DNA of 64,000 bases from Phlegmacium glaucopus (Eukaryota > Basidiomycota > Agaricomycetes > Agaricales > Cortinariaceae), in assembly GCA_015039465.1 (NCBI GenBank), contig MU130579.1:151245-215244 (forward strand), given 5' to 3'. Shown here piece after piece: positions 47,249-55,984 of this stretch; the stretch's first letter is position 1, and each line of letters opens with the position of its first letter. A model generated the notes under the pieces. That model ran no database searches. It was not told the origin of the DNA and saw only the letters and a list, made by a program, of their open reading frames with translations. The position numbers and the translations under genes are program-made.

Positions 47249-49005
47249 TTATACCAAACAAAGTCGCTTGGGCTCTTGAAGGCTTATAAAATCATCTTGA
47301 GCAAATGCAAGGAGCCGTTTAGCAGTACCAATGTTGATTCCAGGTATAACTGTCATTAGTTCGTCTGATGTTAACCGAAGAAGGTCCTCCAGGTCATCAA
47401 TACCATTTGCAGAAAGGCTCTCATAGAAACCCTGGTATCCTTGAGCTTTCTTCCCTCGAACAGGATGCTGTTCGAGGGATTCCAGCCAGGTGTCAAGCTT
47501 TGGGTATTCAAATGGAGAAGCAGGGCGTTTTAAGGGAAGAACAGGTGGAGGAGGTGTTGAAGGATGCATATACTGGAGGGGCATTGGAATGGGAGTTGGC
47601 GTTGCTGGAGGATTCATTGATATTATTCGGTTATTAGTTGCAATGTTTCCAACTAGCATCACACCCATTAGCTGCTGCATCCACTCCGGCATGTTTGAAT
47701 TCGAGCTATCTGCTTGAGATCTCACCAACGACTTCTTAGCAGAATGTTGTCGTGGAACCACATCGGTAAGCTTGAGGTCATCAGGTGGGGTATCAAGAAG
47801 GGCTTTGTTCTGGACCTGCAGACAATTTTAGCAAAGCAGATAATAGGTAAAAGAACAATAGACATACCATGAGATGAGCCCACTTGGTGATATCATTCAT
47901 TGTGAGCTGATAATGCTCACCGTCAGCCTGAACAAAACACGGCTTCTTATGTTGTTGACACATATGACGTTTTTCAATCTTCTTCAATGCTGACAGGTGC
48001 TCCGACTCCTTTGAGGTAAGGGCAGGTACAGGAGGCTCAACCGCTGCAGCAGCCATCCTCCTCTTCTATCATCTCACATGTAAATACCCGATCATAACTC
48101 CAAGATATTTCAGAAACCTCACCTTGGGATCTGAGTCAGCCAGCGCTGTCGTATCAACAATATTAATGTGAAAGGCCTTGACCGTGCCTTTGTTGTTTTT
48201 CCCTTTGCAGGCAAGGATGAAAGCATGTACGTCTTCCAAGAGCTTGTGCCAACTAGCATCGTCTTCAAGAAGCTTAGGGACAGGTTTTGATGTTTTTGGC
48301 TTATATGAGGGAATATAACCGATCCCAGCTAGCAAAGTCAATGAGACTTCCATGCGTTCAGATAGAAGACGCAAGACATGCGCAAAGGGTGTTTTCGATG
48401 TTATACCATCAACATCACGAGATGCATTGCGGTAAGGTACAACAATAGGGACGTGGAATTCAGGGAGCTTGGGTCGGACAGGTGAGCCAGTGGGAAGAAA
48501 AAGTGCTAGAATTTAATTACTTAGAGTCAAAATTGGAAATGGATTGATGGACAAACGACCTACTCGAAGCATCAGAGTCTGAGTCTGAGGCATCCAACTC
48601 GTCAACTTCATCCTCTAGTTCATCTACAAGCTGGTATTCCTCTGCCTGTTCCTCCTCCACATAAAAATCTTCTTCATCCGAAGCTTCAAAACTCATCATA
48701 GGACCAATTGCATGGCGGAAAGAGCGGTGGGTGGGAGGTGAATTCTGATTGACCGTGTTAGTGCAGTTTTGCAGAGAGACGAGAGCACAGGCAGCAGCAG
48801 CCTCATTGGCCCCATTTTCGACACTGGCAGGCTTTGGGACAATGGGACGAGGCTTAGGACGCGGCTTTGGTTGTGAAGGAGTGCTAGTGGAGTTCGCATT
48901 CTCATCCAGTGCAACAGAATCCGTGGAAAGTTTGGTGCCTTTGCGGCGACCAGTAGCCGATGGGGCACGCGAGGTGAGAGATTTCTTCTTCTGCCCACGC
49001 ACCAT
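47249..49005 (-). CDS. Accessory protein with SAM-like C-terminus carried by the transposon
   Basis: Exons 49005-48564, 48505-48123, 48065-47868 and 47815-47249 give 529 residues; introns are 52-58 nt, GT-AG. The N-terminus is basic (MVRGQKKKSLTSRAPSATGR), followed by a KPRPKPRP stretch. An acidic block comes next (DEEDFYVEEEQAEEY; ELEDEVDELDASDSDSD, about 113-147). A globular middle has LPEFHVPIVVPYRNAS and FHINIVDTTALADSDPK. A Cys/His-bearing stretch (KRHMCQQHKKPCFVQADGEH) leads to YQLTMNDITKWAHLM. A proline-rich linker follows, then a SAM-like domain at about 445-517 (YPKLDTWLESLEQHPVRGKK; GIDDLEDLLRLTSDELMTVI; GINIGTAKRLLAFAQDDF). I do not know a named family. A role in targeting, chromatin binding or regulating the transposase is inference from its place in the element. 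The start is the first ATG inside the right repeat. Confidence 0.85.
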
Positions 49006-49050
49006 TACGTGAAAGGGAGCGTGGCGCTGTCAAATGAATGTGGGAGTGGG

Positions 49051-49457
49051 AAGTGCACAGAAAAGATGGAGCCTGTGACCGGTGTCACCACCCAAAAGGT
49101 CCTACATGCGAATTTAGCGTCCACCACATTCATATTTACCAATTTTTTCATGGGGCGCATTCCTTTACATACATTAGAACCACTTTATGAAAGAATTATA
49201 TTTTTTTACCGTGCCACCGCCTCAAAGGTTCATGCCCTACACCATTGAGACCCTCATTTTCGAGCACCACTAAAACTTAACCAAACTATATATTTTAAAG
49301 TGGGGTGCACATCTACTAATCGAGACCATTCTAATGCACACAAAATAATTGCCGTACGACCAGTGGATCCCGAGATAGTTCATTCAGAACTTTGAACTTG
49401 GAAGATTGCTGTGTGTGACGCGATGTGACCTACCGCCAGCCTTTTTGAAAACAGCAA
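49051..49457 (-). repeat. Right terminal inverted repeat (407 bp)
   Basis: It mirrors 45,456-45,862. The accessory gene's ATG at 49,005 lies 46 bp inside its inner edge, the same distance as for the transposase on the other side. Confidence 0.95.
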
Positions 49458-49796
49458 TAATTAAACCAACTTTCTATCAAAATTTGAGACTTATTCATTT
49501 ATTGTTCTAGCTGCAAAATATTACAGCAACACCTTACACCTATATACTACAAGTGTAGGAGCTAATACAACTACATATGGCTAGTACATAATAGAAGGTA
49601 GGGTGTGGTAGATACCAAGTATAGATATGACATTGGTTACAATGTCATCGGCAAAGGGACAGCTACTACAACAATAAGGGAGTGCACACAAGGAGCAGGA
49701 TAAGGGTAATGTGGTATGGAATACAATCATAGAGAAAGTGAAGGTAAATACATACTGAGCATGCGTAGAGGCAGATACAATGAGTATCCCCTGACA

Positions 49797-50369
49797 GCAC
49801 CTGGACTTTGTATGCCAATCATTTTTGGCCTGCCTTTTCTTGAAATTAATTTGATTGTTTGTGATCATAAAGAACATTCTTGTATCAATAAGAAAACCAA
49901 CTATAATTTACTACATCCTGTAATTATTGAACCAAAAACCCAAGCCAAAATTGCCGCTCAAACAGTAGCTTCAGATTAATAAGCAACTCAAAGCCCATGC
50001 ATTAAAGGAATTGGTTACAACTGTTAAATAAAAATGGCTTCCAAGGCATCAACCTGACAAGACCTTAGCGATACATGGTCTTATTACTTCCATAATTAAT
50101 TCTGGAGTTATGATTCAAAAAGAAGCAAAACTCAAACAAGAATTCAAATCAATTTTTGAACCTATTCCACATTTTAATAAATTACCTACTGATGTTGAAG
50201 CTCGCATCAAGCTCATTGATCCTAGGAAAACCATTAAATCTCACTCTGACCCTTGTCCTCACAAATACAAAGATGCATGGCAAACGCTGATCCAACAACA
50301 TCTTGCAGTGGGAATTGTAAAACCTTCCTCTTCCACACATGCTTCCCCCTCTATACCCCTGAACCAGTC
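49797..50369 (+). pseudogene. Protease end and reverse-transcriptase start of the second chromovirus
   Basis: It continues the protease broken at 41,977: GLCMPIIFGLPFLEINLIV and CINKKTNYNLLHPVII. After a stop near 49,977 a second frame (50,110 on) reads FKSIFEPIPHFNKLPTDVEA and WQTLIQQHLAVGIVKPSSST, the stretch leading into reverse transcriptase. The catalytic part is absent; a gag-only copia element follows at once. Confidence 0.8.
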
Positions 50370-50374
50370 CTAGT

Positions 50375-52361
50375 TGTTGGAATAAATACCATGACGAGGC
50401 AGTGTGATGGTGAACGAGCGACGAGCTATGAATTTGAAGTGGAGTCTTATTGTCGTTTACTGCGGAGTATTAAATAAAATTATGTAATCTAAGGTAGTGG
50501 CAGGAGTCATATTTCAACACACCCCCTGAATCCCAACACCCCCCTATTGAAACCAAAGAAAAATAAAAGTAATGAATGTGTAGTATATGTAAATTGATAT
50601 ATATAAAAGAAATGTGCAAAGTTGGGAATGAAGAAGTATCACAAAAAAGATAATAAAATTGAAAACTAAAAGAATCATGCTCACATCTCTTGGAGTGATG
50701 TCTTGGACAACGATTCTTCTTGATCTTTGGTACCACCAAAGTGAGGTTTGGTTCTGGGTGAGGTGAGGATGTAGGTGTGGAGGTTGGTTCATCAGATTCG
50801 GTACAAATTATAGAAATCTAGAGCGCTAGTAAATAGTAAGGCAATACTCAGTCAATGGTATAACGACTGATGTATTTGATAGTTTACTGTACCTAGTAAA
50901 TAGTAAGGCAATACTATAGGTACAGTAAGTAACATTGTGGATAATCAAAATAGGAATAAAGTGGCTCACCTCAGTCAATGGTATAACAACTGAGGTGAGC
51001 ATATGATGGCAGTATGGTATTTATATAAGACGGTATAATGGTGTGGCATTGCGGCCTCACCACTTTGATCATCGTGGCCACCAAGCAGCCACTCTCACTT
51101 TGTCCACTGTGCTAGTGGCCCATTGGCCGCTCATTCAGACTTACAATGCAAATATCAACACAAATAGCTGTGTATGCAAAAAGGGTTTCCATATGTTCAT
51201 CATCGAGCACAGCAACAACAGCAGAGTCAGAGCGGTTGAGTGTTTTGCATTTGACATCTTCTGGCATGTTTGTGACACAGGATCGAGCTTGATGATTTGG
51301 TCGTCCACATCTAAAACACACCCCCTTGCAATTCCTTGAAATTCCCCCAATCAAAACCTTCATCCTCATCATGATCACAATTTCTCCCTTTCTGCTTTGA
51401 TCCACCCCCTTTTCCTCTGGCATACAACGCCAAATCATCATGCTCTTTCTTCACCACTAGTTCTGCCATCAATTCATTTGCCCCATATTGCCAGAGGCTG
51501 AAGTAATTATGTCAATGGTCAGGGATTTTGGCTGAAGCATAAGAGTGGTACAAACTGGAGCCCAGGATGGATCTAGACCAATGAGGATCTTGTCGCTAAC
51601 CTCAAGATCATCAGGTTTGTGACCAATGGCATCAAGTTTCCATACAATCGAGAACATGTTATTGATGAATTTGGAAATGGGAATGGAGGGGTCATGAGTG
51701 ATGGAGTAGAATTGTTGGTGGAGACAGATTCAATTTGATGCACTATCCTTCTGGTATTCCAAGACAAGATTAGCCCAGGCTTCCGTCCCAGATTTGGTAG
51801 CGATGATTGGGGAGCAGTGATTTGGATCAACTAGAAACCATATTGTGGCATATACCTTCTGATCTTGGAGCTCCCATTCCAATCCTTTCTCACCCCCAGG
51901 ATTTGCACTAGCTAAGTGCCCCCCACAACCAATCAGCATGAGGTAAGTCTCAACCTCCTTCCATTCATACCAGTTGTCACCAGTGAGTTTGGGGAGAGAG
52001 AGCATAACAGCATGATCCATGTTGCCAAGGAAGGGTACTAGACAAGTGTAGATGGATGTGGAGATAGTTCTCGACACAATTTGTTGACAGAAAATGCGAA
52101 AAACAGCACAAAAAAAAACACAGAGAGGGCCAAAAAAACACGAAAATGCATGTAAAAGCTCAGAAAACGCAGATACATGGACTTGAAGAGCTCAGTCGCT
52201 AGCAGGGCCCATAACCTGTTGGAATAAATACCGTGACAAGGCAGCATGACAGCGAACAAGCAACAAGCTATGAATTTGAAGTGGAGTCTTATTGTTCTTT
52301 ACTGCAGAGTATTAAATAAAATTATGTAATCTAAGGTAGTGGTGGGAGTCATATTTCAACA
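50375..52361 (-). mobile_element. gag-only copia-type LTR element (non-autonomous)
   Basis: This 1,987-bp element has 145-bp LTRs (50,375-50,519 and 52,217-52,361; TGTTGGAATAAATACC to TTTCAACA) and an exact 5-bp target duplication CTAGT (50370-50374, 52362-52366). On the minus strand the 5' LTR is at 52,361-52,217, followed immediately by GGTTATGGGCCC (52,216-52,205). That is the primer-binding site of copia elements primed by a half initiator-Met tRNA. A gag gene follows, then about 590 bp without pol, then a G-rich tract before the 3' LTR. No integrase, reverse transcriptase or RNase H is present, so it must have used proteins from another element. Confidence 0.9.
51112..52020 (-). pseudogene. 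copia-type gag with zinc knuckle
   Basis: It starts MDHAVMLSLPKLTGDNWYEW at 52,020, the usual beginning of a copia gag. It continues QKVYATIWFLVDPNHCSPII and LDPSWAPVCTTLMLQPKSL. The zinc knuckle CFRCGRPNHQARSC (CX2CX4HX4C) lies near 51,270. A TGA near 51,730 and a frame change around 51,460 break it. Confidence 0.85.
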
Positions 52362-52366
52362 CTAGT

Positions 52367-52550
52367 CAACAATAATCTTGAATACTTTGTCAACAAGATC
52401 CTTGATGAGAAGAAATTGTGTGGTTGCGAAGGCTGGTCTTATCTTGTTTGTTGGATTGGTCAGGGTCCTGAAGACGATGTGTGGCTCTCACAAAAGGAGC
52501 TTGAAGACTGCAAAGCCTTAGATAAATGGCTCACCTCAAGACATTCTTAA
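52367..52550 (+). pseudogene. Chromodomain end of the second chromovirus
   Basis: It reads EYFVNKILDEKKLCG, GWSYLVCWIGQGPEDDVWL and KELEDCKALDKWLTSRHS, then TAA at 52,548-52,550. This is the histone-reading domain found at the integrase C-terminus of chromoviruses. The rest of integrase is missing upstream. About 270 bp of T/C-rich DNA and the purine tract separate it from the 3' LTR. Confidence 0.85.
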
Positions 52551-52818
52551 CATCCTTTTTAATTCAACACACATTTTCCTTTTTTTCCTTCTTTAACATA
52601 CTTACTAAACAATTTTATTTTTTTTCCCCACCATTACATACTACTACACTCTACACTTATATTTCTTAGGCTACTGTTGCTCTTTTTCCACCTCCCTCTC
52701 ACCATAACCCTCCTCTTTCTTTTTTCCTAATCTCACTTCACTGGCACCATCTTCCACTACTACATGTCCAACCATTGTACCCTCCTTCTTTCATACAATT
52801 TTTTAAAGGGGGGGAGAG

Positions 52819-53012
52819 TGTAATCCTAGGATTACAAATACTTATTTGTCAGCACTATATATAGATAATTGATAGCATCTTTCTTTGCTCTCTTCTTTTT
52901 CTTTTACTATCATCTTGTATTTATCATATCATTTCTCTTATTCTCTCAGAATATACCGTGATCCTCGTTTCTTTCCTTGGTCCTTAGTGTAGGTGGAATC
53001 AACCACCTTTCA
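52819..53012 (+). repeat. 3' LTR of the second chromovirus
   Basis: 194 bp, from TGTAATCCTAGGATTACA to AACCACCTTTCA, directly after AAAGGGGGGGAGAG. It matches the 5' LTR and shows the uninterrupted site of the MITE at 39,379. Confidence 0.92.
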
Positions 53013-53289
53013 CTGCAGCATTGCAGGGACATTATTTTCATCACATAATCACATTCATCTTCATGGCAACATAAAAGCATTGCTTTTTCTTTCTGTGTAA
53101 ACTTTTGGAATGAAGATATGACAATCTTGACAACTTCACCTCTGATCACATCTCTTCCCCCAATGTCATCTACCACCAACTTATGTTGTTCAATAACCCA
53201 TCTAACAGATCAAAGAATATGTGAATTTCTCCTTTGCTACTGCCCAATTTTGCTTGTCTCTAGCTTCCTTCTGAAATGGCTTGCATCAA

Positions 53290-54271
53290 CATCAGGAAAA
53301 ATGACTTCTGCCCTAGGCTGTCCTGAAATGTCCTGGGGTGCCCCAGGCAGCTCAGGGCACTCAGGTCAAGAGGTTGCCCTGGGGTGCAAGTTACCTATGT
53401 ATGAAAAGTCTTAGGCTGTCCTGGGGCAACCTGAGGCAACCTGAGAGCGCCCTGAGGCAACCTGAGAGCGTCCTGAGGCAACCTGAGGCAACCTGAGAGC
53501 ATCCTGAGGCAACCTGAGAGCATCCTGAGGCAGCCTTAGTCCCTTTGGATCTGATGCATATAAACCAGATATTTGAGTGGTCTCACAACAGAATAATAAT
53601 AATAATAATAAAATTATATTCAATTATTCTAAACATCATATATACTAGTAATAAAATAATAATAAAATAGTGATACATAAATATACTAGTATAATACTGG
53701 GGAAGTAGGAAATAAGAAAACAAAATTGTGGGTGGTTTATATATCTTTTGGATGGCGCACAGACCATTGGTCACATGATCACAGATAAGTATGATTTCAA
53801 GCATATGGTGCTGGGTCAGGGTAGATTACATAAATTCCAAAAAAGGAAATTTTTTAAAGATGGTAGAGAATTGTTTTAGGACCCTGAATATATTTAAATT
53901 ATATTAATAGCAGCTCTCCTTATTGAGAAAACTACAAAATACCTTCCTGGACGTGGCGGTTAAAGATTTTCTAGCAAAATTCATAAATTCTAAGGGACTC
54001 CCAGGGCCTCCTGATGTGATTTGGTCCAGATGGTCAATGCACCAGGATACACTAAAGGTGTCCTGAGAAAATGGGTGACAGTCAAAACTTTATCTATGCT
54101 GTCCTAGGTTGTCCTGAGGTGTCCTTGGATAAGTGTGTAACACTCAAATTTTACCTGTGCTGCTCTAGGATGTCCTGGGGTGTCCTGGGGTGTCCTGGGA
54201 TGTCCTGAGTAGTGATGTGATACTAACAAATTACCCAAGGCGACCTAGGGCCAAAATCATTTTTCCTGATG
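53290..54271. repeat. CATCAGGAAAA MITE with minisatellite core (copy 2)
   Basis: 982 bp, in the reverse orientation of the copy at 42,279-43,223, with the same ends and the same roughly 21-bp minisatellite (53,430-53,545). It is flanked by AA on both sides. The left arm near 21,072 shows the site without the element. Confidence 0.88.
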
Positions 54272-54729
54272 AAGGATGAGAAGTTGGAGCCAAAAGTAGG
54301 ATATTTTGTGATGCAGAAATTGGAGTTAAGTACTTCTTGGGTGGGTTGCGGGATGAAAGCAGCAAGATGAAGGTTGCTGAGGCATAGCTGCAAGTAAGAT
54401 ACACTACTGAGGGTAAAGATGGATCCAAAAGCAGAACATCCGTGAGGTATAAGAAAGAGACATCAGACCACTGATGGCAGTAATTATCAACCCCTTTAGC
54501 TCGAAAAGAGAAGGCAAAAGTGTGCAACTTACAAACAAAATTGAATAATCTGTTTTGTTCATCTTGACACCTACTTGGACATCCTCATCTTCCAATTTCC
54601 ATCTCCAAGTGCATGAAGGGCAGCCTCAGCAGCAGTTTGAACACGTGGACTCTTTTTGATATACTTGACAGTCTGACATAAAAATATTGGTATGAGTTCT
54701 GTGACAGACGTCGGAGAAAGGGAAACAAC

Positions 54730-55307
54730 TAGTGTTTGGAAGTCCAGTTGCAGGACTGGAAAAAGACTGGAAAAAGACCAGACCAGACTGCAAAAGACCG
54801 GACCAGCAGTCCGGTTTTTTGGTTTTTGAGAATCAAAGACTGCTAAAAGACCGGTCTTCAGTCCTAGGACCGGTCTGAACCGGTAGTTTTGTAGCCCTTA
54901 TTTTTCCCTTTCGAACGAGATAAAGACCGTATTTATTGGTCAAATATTCACTGAGAAAAAAATAAAACAGTAAAAATGTACACAAAATAGTAGAAAACCA
55001 ATAATATCACCATAAAATTGTCAATTCCCAACGGAATTTAACGTTCTTGAGCTTATTCTAAAGGTATAAATCACATCTACATATTTGTCTGATGTTATAT
55101 ATGAAAATATGACCGGTATTTGTCAAAAGTCCGGTCCTGGACAGTCTTAGACCAGGACTGGTCCAGGACTGCAAAAAACCGATGTGGACCAGTCCTAATC
55201 GGTCCAGTCTGGTCTTTTGACCTTCTAGAAGCTAGGTGGACCAGTTGCGGTCCCGGTCCTGTCCAAAAATACCAAAAAACCGGACTGGACCAGACTTCCA
55301 AACACTA
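54730..55307. repeat. hAT-type MITE, family TAGTGtTTGgAAGTCC (copy B)
   Basis: 578 bp with ends TAGTGTTTGGAAGTCCAGTT and the complement, and an exact 8-bp target duplication GAAACAAC (54722-54729, 55308-55315). The interior repeats GGACTGG/CCAGTCC motifs. It is absent from the equivalent left-arm site near 20,640. Confidence 0.92.
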
Positions 55308-55610
55308 GAAACAACACTCACTAAAACTGTGATCCTCTTGTCATCATTCCCAACTTCAAGTTGGTTAGAAACTCCAGGAAGCTGCGTAAACAAAGTGCAT
55401 GAAGAGCAAAGAGCCTTTCCTTAAGCTCATTCTTATCCTCTGCATGGTTCAATCCCCGTCGCAAGAGTAGGTTGTCCCAGTGTGGTTGAAGGGATAGCAA
55501 CCTCTATATACTGCCAAGACGAGGAAATTATGTTTGTGTAAAGGTTTCTTAATGAGAGTAAGGAGTTGTGTCAAGACGAGGTTGCACAATTTCAGAATCG
55601 GAGCCATCAG

Positions 55611-55984
55611 TGTCGAGGATGTACCACAATCAACACACCCCCCGAATGGAGAAGTTGTGAGACGCGACACACCGTCCTTCAGCTGCCTCACAGCAGCCGG
55701 AGTTCTAACTACCTAACCACCTACCCAAGACCGCGCTACCGTGCAAAAAGGATATATACCTGATCCCTAAGCCTACCACTAACCTGAGAAAAAACCACTA
55801 ACACAAACCCCTAACACTAACCATGATCCTAACCAAATTACTAGGCCAACCCAAACCCCAGCAGCACCTAACCGGCAGACTGGCTGGAGTATCAAAAATA
55901 AGTCAATGGCGAGCTACGGCATCCAATTTGATGGGAGATCAGCACCTCGTGCCTGAGTGTGCGTGTCAATTGTGGTCACTCCCG
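55611..55984. repeat. 374-bp insertion with ATCAG direct repeats
   Basis: Present only in the right arm. ATCAG flanks it (55606-55610, 55985-55989) and the left arm near 20,355 lacks it. It begins TGTCGAGGATG and contains GGATATATACC and a CCTAACAC-rich stretch. A solo LTR is possible, but the end does not read CA. Confidence 0.55.

Larger units (their letters stand above)
45456..49457. mobile_element. Two-gene Tc1/mariner-type transposon with 407-bp TIRs
   Basis: This 4,002-bp element starts TTGCTGTTTTCAAAAAGGC and ends with its complement. It is flanked by TA (45454-45455 and 49458-49459), the target of Tc1/mariner/IS630-type transposases. The terminal inverted repeats are 407 bp with only about three differences. 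The plus strand carries an intact-looking DD34E transposase (45,909-47,118). The minus strand carries a second intact multi-exon gene (49,005-47,249). Both open just inside their terminal repeat and converge, leaving about 130 bp between stops. Near-identical repeats and open frames suggest recent activity. It is the youngest insertion in this nest. Confidence 0.93.
42046..49531 (+). mobile_element. Ty1/copia remnant, nested
   Basis: The element begins TGTTGGAGTATACAAG and ends TTACAGCAACA, with an exact 5-bp target duplication CCTTA (42041-42045, 49532-49536). Only about 24 bp of the 5' LTR remain, joined directly to the end of reverse transcriptase, so gag, integrase and most of reverse transcriptase are deleted. 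RNase H and a 3' LTR follow. Three later insertions sit inside: a 945-bp MITE, a roughly 1.16-kb insertion, and the 4,002-bp mariner-type element in the 3' LTR. Removing these leaves about 1.4 kb of copia sequence. Confidence 0.9.
45220..49531 (+). repeat. copia 3' LTR split by the mariner-type element
   Basis: The LTR starts TGTTGGAGTATACAAG at 45,220, right after the purine tract GAGGGGAAG. It is interrupted at 45,455 and resumes at 49,460 to end CAACA at 49,531. Net length is about 308 bp. Confidence 0.85.
41978..49796. repeat. Solo LTR (about 328 bp) split by a copia element
   Basis: The left piece 41,978-42,045 starts TGTTAGAGGACATG. The right piece 49,537-49,796 ends TATCCCCTGACA. The 5-bp target duplication GCACC flanks it (41973-41977, 49797-49801), and the protease reading frame continues across it (VYAIIAP then GLCMPI). 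The copia element sits inside with its own CCTTA duplication. The family's internal domain is not present in this window. Confidence 0.85.
39206..53012 (+). mobile_element. Second chromovirus, deleted and heavily nested
   Basis: LTRs begin TGTAATCCTAGGATTACA and end CCACCTTTCA. Both are about 194 bp once a hAT-type MITE is removed from the 5' copy. The 3' LTR at 52,819 is preceded by the purine tract AAAGGGGGGGAGAG. Coding remnants are gag and protease (40,018-41,977), the rest of protease and the beginning of reverse transcriptase (49,797-50,369), and a chromodomain (52,367-52,550). Most of reverse transcriptase, RNase H and integrase is gone. The element interrupts the right arm; flanking host sequence resumes at 53,013 where 39,205 left off, as shown by the uninterrupted left arm near 21,365. 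No clear target duplication is seen. It hosts at least four separate insertions, some with their own insertions. Confidence 0.9.
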
